From CAWKEY01 sp963848675 (lineage in GTDB: Bacteria > Pseudomonadota > Gammaproteobacteria > Methylococcales > Methylomonadaceae): a DNA stretch of 64,000 bases. The stretch is from positions 62,001 to 126,000 of the forward strand of contig CAWKEY010000036.1 in NCBI GenBank assembly GCA_963848675.1, given 5' to 3'. Below the pieces are notes generated by a model. The model saw only the letters and a list, made by a program, of their open reading frames with translations. It searched no databases and was not told where the DNA came from. Both the position numbers and the translations under genes were made by a program. Below, piece by piece: positions 16,413 to 24,802 of this stretch. Numbering within the stretch: the stretch's first letter is position 1; each line of letters opens with the position of its first letter.

Positions 16413-17734
16413 TTATTTTCTGCCCGGCGGCTGATTAAGCCGGCCGTTTGTTCATCAAGAATCTGAATCAGCACACGGCTGCGCGACGCCGCCAGGCTGT
16501 GCAAAAACAGCAAGGGAATGGCGACGCACAAGCCCTGCATGGTGGTTACCAGGGCCTGGGAAATGCCGCCGGCCATTAGTTTCGGATCGCCGGTGCCGAA
16601 CAGGCTGATGGATTGAAAGGTAACGATCATGCCGGTGATGGTGCCCAGCAGCCCAAGCAAAGGCGCCACGGCGGCCAGCAGTTTGATCATGGCAATGCCT
16701 TTTTCCAAGGCAGGGACTTCGCGCGTGATGGCTTCATCTAACAATAATTCAAGATTATCAGTTTCCAGGCCGGTACTTTTTTCAGCAACGGCGAGCACTC
16801 GGCCCAGGGGATTATCTTCAATAATTTCGGCACTGTTGAGCTGCCTAAGCATCTTTTTGCCCGTTAACGACAGCTCGATCAGTCTGAAAATGCCATAGGC
16901 AAGGCCGATGACGCCCAGGGCCATGGTAATGTAGCCGATCACGCCGCCCTGATCGAGGCGCTCAAGCACATTCGGAGTTTGAATCAACATGCCGAGAATA
17001 ACGCCGCGAGTCGGATCAATGCCAATATCCACCTGCCCGCTTTTAGCCTCGGCGATATCTTCGGCCAGATCCAGAAACTTGCTGCCCGGCTGGCGCGGGA
17101 GATCCTGCAATTTTTGAGTTTCCGGCGAATAGCGTAAATACCGTCCATCGGCAAGCGCATTAAATGCGCCGATTCTGATTACTCGGGTGCTTCGAGGTTC
17201 ACCGGCTGGTGATGACACATGACTGTCATAATGGACAACCTTGCCGGATTCGGTCATTTCCTGTTGCAGGGTAAACCACAATTGTTCCAGTTGATTGATA
17301 TTGGGCAGGGCTTTATTGTCGGCAATCGCGGACAACTGACGACTTCTATCCGGGAACTCTGCGCTAATCAGCGAGTTTTTTAGATTTGCTTTCAAATCGC
17401 CGGCAACTAGTCTGGCGACTGCGAACAGTTCAGTTAAAGTACTGCTACGATCATTGAGATCCGCTTCCAGTTTGCTGGTGAGTTCCTTGCTGGCGTTCAG
17501 TTGCATCTTCAATTGATTGCCGAGCTGTTCCTGTTTGCTGAGCTCGGCATGTGCGGCGTCCAGCAGATGCTGCTGATTACCCGCAAGAAATTGGGCTTCC
17601 TTGTCCTTGTTAATCCTGCCTTCCGCGCTCTGTGTTTGCCGAATATCGCGCAGCAATTTGTCCAGATCGAGATATTCGGCAACAGCGCTATGACAAAAAA
17701 CTAAGGTTAAAAAAATAAAAATCAGTTTTTTCAT
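16409..17734 (-). CDS. TtpC-like large MotA/TolQ/ExbB protein
   Basis: A 441-aa protein with a signal peptide or anchor (MKKLIFIFLTLVFCHSAVAE). A ~220-residue periplasmic region follows, starting with a coiled coil (KQEQLGNQLKMQLNASKELT). The C-terminal half is an ExbB-like membrane domain with GIAMIKLLAAVAPLLGLLGT and AGGISQALVTTMQGLCVAIP. This architecture is that of TtpC, the extra ExbB-like protein required by TonB2 systems in Vibrio. It sits between the DUF3450 gene and exbB, with overlapping start and stop codons on both sides, so the five genes form one operon. Confidence 0.9.
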   Translation of the reverse strand: MKKLIFIFLTLVFCHSAVAEYLDLDKLLRDIRQTQSAEGRINKDKEAQFLAGNQQHLLDAAHAELSKQEQLGNQLKMQLNASKELTSKLEADLNDRSSTLTELFAVARLVAGDLKANLKNSLISAEFPDRSRQLSAIADNKALPNINQLEQLWFTLQQEMTESGKVVHYDSHVSSPAGEPRSTRVIRIGAFNALADGRYLRYSPETQKLQDLPRQPGSKFLDLAEDIAEAKSGQVDIGIDPTRGVILGMLIQTPNVLERLDQGGVIGYITMALGVIGLAYGIFRLIELSLTGKKMLRQLNSAEIIEDNPLGRVLAVAEKSTGLETDNLELLLDEAITREVPALEKGIAMIKLLAAVAPLLGLLGTITGMIVTFQSISLFGTGDPKLMAGGISQALVTTMQGLCVAIPLLFLHSLAASRSRVLIQILDEQTAGLISRRAENK

Positions 17735-18486
17735 TGGGCTGCCTCAGGGGCGGGAACGGGAAGGATCAACAGATCGGGCGCGGTTTCTTTACGGGCAATG
17801 CGTAAACCATCATGAATAGCTCGGCGATAATTTGACGACAGGGTTTGCCAGCGTCTCTCCTGTCTGTTCCAGAAACCGGTTTCACTGCCGTCCAGGCGCT
17901 GATAATACAGCGCGACACGGCCCAGCCTTAAAAAATCCACCGAACTGTTTACGCCATTTAAGACCAGATTACCTTTATAGGCTTCAATAGTGTTGCCGTA
18001 TTCATTTTCTACTTGAAACGCTTCGATAATGCGGCGGAATTTCTCGGCATTGGATATGTCGGCTTTAACGACCATGTCTTTTAACAGCTTTACGCGCTGC
18101 TGGCGTTCTTCAGGCAAGAAGGGCACATCCAACTGCACAAATTTATCAAGACTGTCAAGCATGCGCAGAATCAGCGGCACAATTTCCTTTTTGGTCACTT
18201 CAATTTCATTTAGCTGCTTTTCCAGCGAAGCTTTCTGTTCAGACTGTGACTGGAGCAAGTTTTGTAAATGGTGGTTGTAAATGGCTAGAGCTTCCGATTG
18301 CCGGGTAATGGAGCGATATTGTTCCAGCAGGCTGTTACCCTGATTAACGGGCGTATCCGCTTGTTGTTCTGATGGAGTTGCGGGTGCCGTGTTTGCCTGG
18401 TTTAGGGGGATCGAGTAAACAGGGAGCGCACACAGCCCCAAAAAAAATGTCGCCAAACATCGGTGTTGCCGGCAGAAAATAAGCAT
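17731..18486 (-). CDS. DUF3450 family periplasmic protein
   Basis: A 251-aa exported protein; the N-terminus has a signal-like stretch (CLATFFLGLCALPVYS). The rest is mostly helical. It contains a coiled-coil segment (LQSQSEQKASLEKQLNEIEV), the block LDVPFLPEERQQRVKLLKDM, and the C-terminal RLGRVALYYQRLDGSETGFW. These match the DUF3450 family, which is regularly encoded first in TonB2/TtpC operons. Its exact role is not known; a structural role next to TtpC is an inference. It is the promoter-proximal gene of the operon. Confidence 0.88.
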   Translation of the reverse strand: MLIFCRQHRCLATFFLGLCALPVYSIPLNQANTAPATPSEQQADTPVNQGNSLLEQYRSITRQSEALAIYNHHLQNLLQSQSEQKASLEKQLNEIEVTKKEIVPLILRMLDSLDKFVQLDVPFLPEERQQRVKLLKDMVVKADISNAEKFRRIIEAFQVENEYGNTIEAYKGNLVLNGVNSSVDFLRLGRVALYYQRLDGSETGFWNRQERRWQTLSSNYRRAIHDGLRIARKETAPDLLILPVPAPEAAQ

Positions 18487-18965
18487 ACTGAGTCCACATA
18501 GTGATGTTAAAAAAAAGACCGCATCATGATCTTATAATATTCTATCTCATAACAAAGGCTTAAATCAGTATCAAAGCGCCGGTATTTTTCGGCCGACACC
18601 GATCGGCTGGTATTTTGCCGCTATTCAATAGCGTGCAGATCGTAAGCTTGCTGCAGGATTTTTCAGGAAAGATACATTGCTTTACCATCGCTGACCAAAA
18701 ACGGGTTATCCGCGGTTTCGGCTGCGCGGCTTTGGAGGCTGTTGTCGAAAAATCCGGTTTATGGGGGCGGCAGGCTGACAAGCTGTCTCTATATGGAGTG
18801 GATCATTATCAAGGCTTGAAACAGCCATGCTGAAAAATAGCAATGGCGAGGACGATGCATTACCAGCTTTTAGCATAGTAAAAACTAACAAAAGGACGCC
18901 AAAAACAGTTAAAATTGGAAATTCTAAAATTTAATACTGCTTAACGCAACGGCTCGTTAACAATC
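18487..18965. other. 479-bp gap without a supported gene
   Basis: This divergent spacer lies between the TonB2-like operon and the DAHP synthase gene and should hold both promoters. A 72-codon plus-strand frame (18615-18833) contains LLQDFSGKIHCFTIADQKRV but matches no family I know and has no good ribosome-binding site. The last 80 bases before 18966 are AT-rich, as expected for a promoter. Confidence 0.5.
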
Positions 18966-20036
18966 ATGCAAACTAAATACAACACTGATGACTTGAGAAT
19001 TTGTGCAACCAAAGAAGTGATTGCTCCGGCTCAGGTTCACGATGAAATGCCGATAACTGAAGCGGCGGCAAGAACCACTTTAAAGGCGAGAGCGGAAATA
19101 CATAACATCCTGACGGGGCAGAATGACAGACTGTTAGTCGTGATTGGTCCTTGTTCCATACATGACACGAAAGCCGCGCTTGAATATGCTCAGCGCTTGA
19201 AAACAATCAAGGATGAGTTACAGGATGATCTGTTGATTGTGATGCGGGTTTATTTTGAGAAACCGCGCACCACCGTGGGCTGGAAAGGCCTGATTAATGA
19301 TCCTGATCTGGATTCCAGCTTTAACATCAACAAAGGTTTGCGCATTGCCCGGCAATTATTGCTGGATGTAAATACCATCGGCGTGCCAGCGGCAACCGAA
19401 TATCTGGATTTAATTACTCCGCAATATATTTCAGATCTGATTGCCTGGGGGGCCATCGGCGCCAGAACCACAGAGAGTCAGGTGCATCGTGAACTGGCTT
19501 CAGGCTTGTCCTGCCCGGTCGGTTTTAAAAATGCGACGGATGGCACCATCAAAATTGCCATTGATGCAATTGGCGCAGCCATGAGCCCGCATCATTTCCT
19601 GTCGCTGACCAAGGCCGGCCATTCTGCTATTTTCTCAACAACCGGTAATGAGGATGTGCATATTATTCTCAGGGGCGGCAATGATCTTCCCAATTATGAT
19701 GCCGTCAGTGTTGAACAGGTCGCCGAGGGCCTGGAAAATGCGCAGCTAAGGCCAAATATTATGATTGATTTCAGTCATGCTAACTGCCTAAAGCAATATC
19801 AGCGTCAGCTGATTGTCGCTGAAGACGTCGGCAGTCAAATAGCCAATGGCGATCTCAGAATCATGGGCGTTATGATCGAAAGCCATCTGAAAGCAGGCCG
19901 TCAGGATGTTGTTGAAGGACGTGAACTAACCTATGGACAAAGTATTACCGATGCCTGCCTAGGTTGGAATGATACTGTTCAGTTACTGAAAGATCTTGCC
20001 ACTGCGGTGCAGGAACGTAGAGCCATCGCGAATTAA
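18966..20036 (+). CDS. aroG: 3-deoxy-7-phosphoheptulonate synthase (class I)
   Basis: Condenses phosphoenolpyruvate and erythrose 4-phosphate in the first step of the shikimate pathway. The 356-aa protein is of the AroF/G/H type. It has LLVVIGPCSIHDTKAALEYA, then IVMRVYFEKPRTTVGWKGLI, INKGLRIARQLLLDVNTIGV, GARTTESQVHRELASGLSCP and MIDFSHANCLKQ. The N-terminal arm that binds the feedback amino acid in this family is present (residues 1-50). I cannot tell which aromatic amino acid inhibits it, so the aroG symbol is by overall resemblance. It is followed after 16 bp by the thiamine gene. Confidence 0.93.
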   Translation: MQTKYNTDDLRICATKEVIAPAQVHDEMPITEAAARTTLKARAEIHNILTGQNDRLLVVIGPCSIHDTKAALEYAQRLKTIKDELQDDLLIVMRVYFEKPRTTVGWKGLINDPDLDSSFNINKGLRIARQLLLDVNTIGVPAATEYLDLITPQYISDLIAWGAIGARTTESQVHRELASGLSCPVGFKNATDGTIKIAIDAIGAAMSPHHFLSLTKAGHSAIFSTTGNEDVHIILRGGNDLPNYDAVSVEQVAEGLENAQLRPNIMIDFSHANCLKQYQRQLIVAEDVGSQIANGDLRIMGVMIESHLKAGRQDVVEGRELTYGQSITDACLGWNDTVQLLKDLATAVQERRAIAN

Positions 20037-20052
20037 ACCGGAGTTTGAAAAC

Positions 20053-21030
20053 ATGATTGTTTATGTAAATGGCGAACCTCTTGAGTTTGCTGACCATACC
20101 CTGGTTGCCGATGTCATCGCCGGCATGGGCTTGCAGGGCAAAAAAATTGCGGTTGAAATGAACAAAGAAATTCTGCCGTTTGATCAACATGCGACGCGTG
20201 TTGTCCAGGCCAATGATCGCTTGGAAATTGTCCATGCCATCGGTGGCGGCCAGGATGATTCATTTGTACTGGCCGGGGTGACTTATCATTCACGATTGCT
20301 GGTTGGTACCGGTAAATATAAAGATCTGGAAGAGACCCGTCTGGCCATTGAGGCGAGTGGCGCTGAAATTGTCACCGTTGCTATTCGGCGCACCAATATC
20401 GGCCAGAATCCAGGCGAAGCCAATTTGTTGGACGTGATTTCACCGGATAAGTACACCATATTGCCCAATACCGCTGGCTGCTATACGGCAGAAGACGCGG
20501 TCAGAACCTGTCGTTTAGCCCGGGAATTGCTGGGCGGTCATAAGCTGGTTAAGCTGGAAGTTCTGGCTGATCAGAAAACCTTATTCCCTGATGTGGCAGA
20601 AACCTTTGTCGCTGCCGAATTACTGGTCAAAGATGGCTTTGATGTCATGGTTTACACCAATGATGATCCGATTGCCGCAAAAAGACTGGAAAACATTGGC
20701 TGTGTGGCGGTCATGCCGCTGGCCGCCCCTATTGGTTCCGGCTTGGGTATCCGCAATCCCTACAATATCCTGACCATAGTTGAAAATGCCAATGTGCCGA
20801 TATTGGTTGATGCCGGTGTCGGTACGGCTTCTGATGCCGCGATAGCCATGGAGCTGGGCTGCGCTGGCGTGTTGATGAATACTGCCATTGCCGCAGCCAA
20901 AAATCCGATCTTGATGGCCTCGGCTATGAAAAAGGGCATCGAAGCCGGCAGAGAGGCCTTCCTGGCCGGCCGTATGCCCCGAAAACGTTTTGCTTCGGCC
21001 TCATCACCGATAGACGGCCTGTTTTTTTAA
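20053..21030 (+). CDS. Bifunctional ThiS-ThiG fusion (sulfur carrier/thiazole synthase)
   Basis: Makes the thiazole phosphate of thiamine from deoxyxylulose phosphate, a glycine- or tyrosine-derived imine and ThiS-bound sulfur. The frame from the ATG at 20053 is 325 aa. Residues 1-66 are a ThiS beta-grasp domain ending in a triple glycine (HAIGGG). Residues ~70-325 are ThiG, with LAGVTYHSRLLVGTGKYKDL, the Schiff-base lysine candidate in LVKLEVLADQKTLFPD, VMPLAAPIGSGLGIRNP and VDAGVGTASDAAIAMELGCA. A longer upstream frame overlapping the DAHP synthase gene is unlikely. In separate proteins the ThiS diglycine must be a free C-terminus; here it is internal. Fusions of this type are known in some proteobacteria. 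Confidence 0.93.
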   Translation: MIVYVNGEPLEFADHTLVADVIAGMGLQGKKIAVEMNKEILPFDQHATRVVQANDRLEIVHAIGGGQDDSFVLAGVTYHSRLLVGTGKYKDLEETRLAIEASGAEIVTVAIRRTNIGQNPGEANLLDVISPDKYTILPNTAGCYTAEDAVRTCRLARELLGGHKLVKLEVLADQKTLFPDVAETFVAAELLVKDGFDVMVYTNDDPIAAKRLENIGCVAVMPLAAPIGSGLGIRNPYNILTIVENANVPILVDAGVGTASDAAIAMELGCAGVLMNTAIAAAKNPILMASAMKKGIEAGREAFLAGRMPRKRFASASSPIDGLFF

Positions 21031-21084
21031 ATGATATGGGGCGGATTCTAAAGCCGCCCCTCTATCCCAGATGCGTGTATCTTG

Positions 21085-21774
21085 ATGCGTTCTTTTGAAA
21101 AAATTCCCCCACAAAGAATTCGTAGTTTTATTCGCCGGCAGGGGCGGTTAACGACCGGGCAGCAAATGGCCCTGGATAAATACTGGGCTATTTATGGCCT
21201 TGATCCTCAAACAGATGTTGATTTTGCCGAGGTTTTTGGTCGTGCTGCCCCCCTGTGTGTGGAAATTGGTTTCGGTAATGGCGAGGGGCTGGCGAAGATG
21301 GCTGTCGACAATCCTGACATCAATTATATCGGTATTGAAGTGCATAGCCCCGGCGTTGGTCATTTAATGTTGCAGCTTGCTCAGCAGGGTATTGGTAACG
21401 TTAGAATCTATTGTCATGACGCCATAGAAATCATGGAGCAACGCATCGCCGACCATAGTCTCTCCGGTGTGCATTTGTTTTTTCCTGACCCCTGGCCGAA
21501 GAAGAAGCATCATAAAAGACGCTTAGTCCGTCCCGGTTTTGTAGATTTACTGCTCAGAAAACTGCAAATGGGCGGTTATTTTCATGCAGCAACGGATTGG
21601 CAGCATTATGCCGAACAGATGCTGGCTGTTCTAGCTTCGGAAAATGGTATGCGTAATACCAGTAAAACGGGGGATTATTGTGACCGCCCAGACTACCGCC
21701 CACTGACAAAATTTGAACAGCGTGGGCTGCGATTAGGACATGGGGTTTGGGATTTGATTTTTACCAAAAGCTAA
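21085..21774 (+). CDS. trmB: tRNA (guanine-N7)-methyltransferase
   Basis: Methylates G46 in the variable loop of tRNAs. The start at 21085 (MRSFEKIPPQRIRSFI) is preceded by an in-frame TTG that is not needed. Features of the 229-aa enzyme are the SAM-binding motif CVEIGFGNGEGLAKMA, NYIGIEVHSPGVG, the catalytic/tRNA-binding block LFFPDPWPKKKHHKRRLV, and FHAATDWQHYAEQML with the conserved Thr-Asp. It lies 54 bp after thiSG and may be cotranscribed with it. Confidence 0.95.
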   Translation: MRSFEKIPPQRIRSFIRRQGRLTTGQQMALDKYWAIYGLDPQTDVDFAEVFGRAAPLCVEIGFGNGEGLAKMAVDNPDINYIGIEVHSPGVGHLMLQLAQQGIGNVRIYCHDAIEIMEQRIADHSLSGVHLFFPDPWPKKKHHKRRLVRPGFVDLLLRKLQMGGYFHAATDWQHYAEQMLAVLASENGMRNTSKTGDYCDRPDYRPLTKFEQRGLRLGHGVWDLIFTKS

Positions 21775-21867
21775 GCTATTCACCCTAAAGCAAGTTGACT
21801 TGTCACGGCTGATTCCCCCGTACAAATCGCGCCCCTGAACTTTTAAGTTTTCACCTTGTTTTGATTC

Positions 21868-21964
21868 TTACACCAATCCCAATTAGTTCTCCCTTTTTCC
21901 CTTCTCCAGAAGGAGAAGGTAGGGATAAGGGTGGCAAATAATAGCTTGCTGGGATTGGTATTAT
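21868..21964. repeat. MITE-like element with ACCAATCCCA ends
   Basis: The ends read ACACCAATCCCAA on the left and, as complement, TAATACCAATCCCAG on the right. The interior has the hairpin CCTTCTCC/GGAGAAGG. There is no coding capacity. It fills most of the 204-bp space between the converging trmB and dynamin-like genes. Confidence 0.55.
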
Positions 21965-21978
21965 TTACTTGGGCTGGT

Positions 21979-23913
21979 TTAATTTGCTGAGTAGGCATCC
22001 AGCTGCATGGCTTTCATAATAGTTGCCAGTTCATCTCGCTGCCGTTTGAGGGGTTCCAGTTCGGCTTCAAGGTGGGCAATGTTTTCAGCGACGCTGTCTT
22101 TGGACTCGTTAATTTTTCTCAACATCTGCAAGCGGCTTTCAATCTGTTTCTTGTGATCTTTGATTTGATGCATTAACGGCGTCAGCACTCCGTTGCTCCA
22201 GGCCGTTGCATCGGCATTAGCTTGTCTAAGAATGTTTCTGGCTTTGGCAATCAGCGTACTATAAAGCTTGCTGATAACAATGCTTTGCTCGGTCATGGTG
22301 GTTTTGGTGCTGGAACGAAAAGTTTCACCTTCTTCAAAAACCTGTTCCAGTTCAAACTGATATTGCTTGATAGAAAATAGTTGCGGCTCGATTTCTTTAA
22401 AGCCATGTTCATCCTTAAACTTTTTGTGTATGGCCTTTACCAGCCGCCGGGTTTCATTGGTAACGTCGACCGAATCCTGTAATAAATCGCGCAATTCATC
22501 AAATAGTTTACGGATATTTTGTTTCATGCCATAGGTGGTTAGGCTCTTGGACATATCATTCCGGGTGGATTTGATGATTTCATCAATTTTTTCTTTGGCA
22601 AAGGAGTCAACCAGCATTTTTGCCTGAATGTTAAATACGCGGCGGCTGGCCTGAAAGTTTTCGACGTTGGCCATATAAGCATTTTGCTTGTCACGGGTTT
22701 CCGCCATCAGTTTGCCCATCATGTCAAGGTTTTCAAAGTCGATTTTTTTGAATTCTTCAAGCTGACTGATGGCGTTGGTTAATGAAGTATGGGTTAAATT
22801 GGAGGATTCATTCACCAGAAAACCGATATCACGCACAATGGCTTCCATCAGGATGGTGCGCCGCTGTTTTAAAATGTCATTGGCAAGATAGTTTTCCAGT
22901 AAAGAAAGTCGGCTTCTTTCTAGCAATTCGGTATCATTTTTGACTTTGGCGAGCAGGGCCTGCTTGGCGGAGACGGGAAAAATGGCGTCTTCGTTAATCT
23001 TCAGGGTCGCCGCCGAGATTTTGATTTGCGACCTGATTGCATCGTCATAGCCATTTTCGCCAGCCAGATCATCCCACATGGCATCGATTTTGTTCATCAC
23101 CACAGCCAATCCCTGCCTGTTGCCGCCACGGGAGCTGCAAACATGGTTCCGCCACATATCCAGGTCGCTCTTGGTGACACCGGTATCGGCGGCGAGTACG
23201 AAAATAATGGCTTGTGCGCCAGGCAGCATGCTTAAGGTTAATTCAGGCTCCGTTCCCAAGGCGTTCAGGCCGGGCGTATCAAGAATGGATAAGCCTTCTT
23301 TTAGCAAGGGGTGAGGGAAGCTGATGAGGGCATGGCGCCAGCATGGAATTTCGACTGTTTCAGGATTGACAATACCCTGCGATGCCGCTTCGCGCTCATT
23401 CCATAAACCCAGCTTGTCGGCCATTTCACGGGGAACCTTTTTTGTGGCAATGAGTTCCTTAAAGGCTTCCTGCATTTGTGTGGGTGAGTTGCAGTCAAGG
23501 TCAATCTGTGTCCAACGAGCGGGGTTGGTTTTAAATTCGGCCAAAGAAATATCTTCGAGACGGCTTTCAATATTCAACAGACGGATATAACTGCCGCCTT
23601 TTTCGTCATGAAAAAGTTCCGTGGGTGACATGGTGGTGCGACCCGGCGATGAGGGCAGCAGTCTGACACCGGTTTCGGCAAAAAACAGCGAGTTGATTAG
23701 TTCAGTTTTGCCGCGTGAAAATTCAGCAACAAAAGCCAGCGTAATACGATCTGATTGCAGGCCTGTCAGGATATTTAAAATGCTCTCCGTACTATGAGGG
23801 TCATTCATGCCATAGCGGTTACGCCATTGGAGATACATCTCTATAGATTGAATTAGCTGTGCACGCCATAGTGAATATTCGTGCATTTGCTCTTTAAATT
23901 CCAGATTCCTCAT
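21979..23913 (-). CDS. Dynamin-like GTPase family protein
   Basis: A 644-aa large GTPase. G1 is VAEFSRGKTELINS (residues 62-75), G2 lies in SSPGRTTMSPTEL (88-100), G3 is ILDTPGLNALG (~210-220) and G4 is VVMNKIDAMWDD (~270). After the GTPase domain comes a long helical region rich in Lys/Glu, with a coiled coil near the end (ENIAHLEAELEPLKRQRDEL). I see no membrane span. Such bacterial dynamin-like proteins act in membrane remodelling or stress tolerance in other species; the role here is not predictable. It is encoded alone, downstream of pyrE on the same strand with about 210 bp between them. Confidence 0.85.
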   Translation of the reverse strand: MRNLEFKEQMHEYSLWRAQLIQSIEMYLQWRNRYGMNDPHSTESILNILTGLQSDRITLAFVAEFSRGKTELINSLFFAETGVRLLPSSPGRTTMSPTELFHDEKGGSYIRLLNIESRLEDISLAEFKTNPARWTQIDLDCNSPTQMQEAFKELIATKKVPREMADKLGLWNEREAASQGIVNPETVEIPCWRHALISFPHPLLKEGLSILDTPGLNALGTEPELTLSMLPGAQAIIFVLAADTGVTKSDLDMWRNHVCSSRGGNRQGLAVVMNKIDAMWDDLAGENGYDDAIRSQIKISAATLKINEDAIFPVSAKQALLAKVKNDTELLERSRLSLLENYLANDILKQRRTILMEAIVRDIGFLVNESSNLTHTSLTNAISQLEEFKKIDFENLDMMGKLMAETRDKQNAYMANVENFQASRRVFNIQAKMLVDSFAKEKIDEIIKSTRNDMSKSLTTYGMKQNIRKLFDELRDLLQDSVDVTNETRRLVKAIHKKFKDEHGFKEIEPQLFSIKQYQFELEQVFEEGETFRSSTKTTMTEQSIVISKLYSTLIAKARNILRQANADATAWSNGVLTPLMHQIKDHKKQIESRLQMLRKINESKDSVAENIAHLEAELEPLKRQRDELATIMKAMQLDAYSAN

Positions 23914-24124
23914 GGCAAGCCTTTAGTTACTAGCGCAATTCGATAAGCAGGTACAGCCCCTGTTTCGGCACATAGATTGTTCATATAAAGCATTATCAAA
24001 CAATAAATTACCAAGAAATGGGCGCTGCACGGGTTGAAATTCGGGTGAAACACATTTTTCGATAATTGTAGTCGATATCAAAAGAACTGGTAGGCTCGGC
24101 TGTTTTTTATTTTGGATATTTCGG

Positions 24125-24760
24125 CTAAATGCCATAAAGATCTTGATAAGCTTTGATCGCGTCAAGCTGTTCGCTGTCTTCGGCACTTAAATAGGCAATA
24201 ATATTTTCCAGAGAAATGATGGCAATAACCGGCATGTTAAAACGTTCTTTAACTTCCTGGATGGCGGACAGTTCATGTTGGCCTTTTTCCTGCCTGTCCA
24301 ATGCGATTAACACACCGGCGGGAGTTGCCCGGGCATTTTTTATGATATCGACGGACTCTCGAACCGAGGTGCCGGCCGTGATTACATCATCAAGGATCAG
24401 GACTTCTCCATGCAGCGGAGCGCCTACCAGCGAGCCGCCTTCGCCGTGGTCTTTTGCTTCTTTGCGGTTAAAGGCAAAGGGAATGTCGGCACCCGTTAAC
24501 TGCGCGTAGGCAATAGCGGTGGCGCTGACTAGCGGGATGCCTTTGTAAGCGGGGCCGTAAAGCACATCAGGCTTAACACCGGATTGAATGAGTGCCTGGG
24601 CGTAAAATTGGCCCAGCTTGCCCAGCTGGGCGCCGGTATTGAACAGTCCGGTATTAAAAAAATAGGGGCTGGTGCGACCTGATTTCAGATGAAATTGGCC
24701 GAATTTTAGTACACCACATTCCAGTGCATAGGAAATAAAGTCTTTTTGATAATCACGCAT
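24125..24760 (-). CDS. pyrE: Orotate phosphoribosyltransferase
   Basis: Converts orotate and PRPP to OMP in pyrimidine synthesis. The 211-aa protein carries FGQFHLKSGRTSPYFFNTGL at its N-terminus, then LYGPAYKGIPLVSATAIAYA and AFNRKEAKDHGEGGSLVGAP (the flexible catalytic loop). The PRPP-binding motif EVLILDDVITAGTSVRES follows. Length and motifs are typical of the gammaproteobacterial enzyme. It follows hemW on the same strand with a 42-bp gap. Confidence 0.96.
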   Translation of the reverse strand: MRDYQKDFISYALECGVLKFGQFHLKSGRTSPYFFNTGLFNTGAQLGKLGQFYAQALIQSGVKPDVLYGPAYKGIPLVSATAIAYAQLTGADIPFAFNRKEAKDHGEGGSLVGAPLHGEVLILDDVITAGTSVRESVDIIKNARATPAGVLIALDRQEKGQHELSAIQEVKERFNMPVIAIISLENIIAYLSAEDSEQLDAIKAYQDLYGI

Positions 24761-24802
24761 GGCTTTAACCGGGTTGAGGTTTTGATTTTTAGCAACGAAC
24801 TC

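Noticed and set aside
18615..18833. 72-codon plus-strand frame upstream of the DAHP synthase gene
   Set aside because: No family match, weak start signals, and an overlapping minus-strand frame of equal length; not enough to call a gene.
23923..24186. 87-codon minus-strand frame between the dynamin-like gene and pyrE
   Set aside because: It overlaps the pyrE 3' end, has no recognisable family and no good ribosome-binding site.
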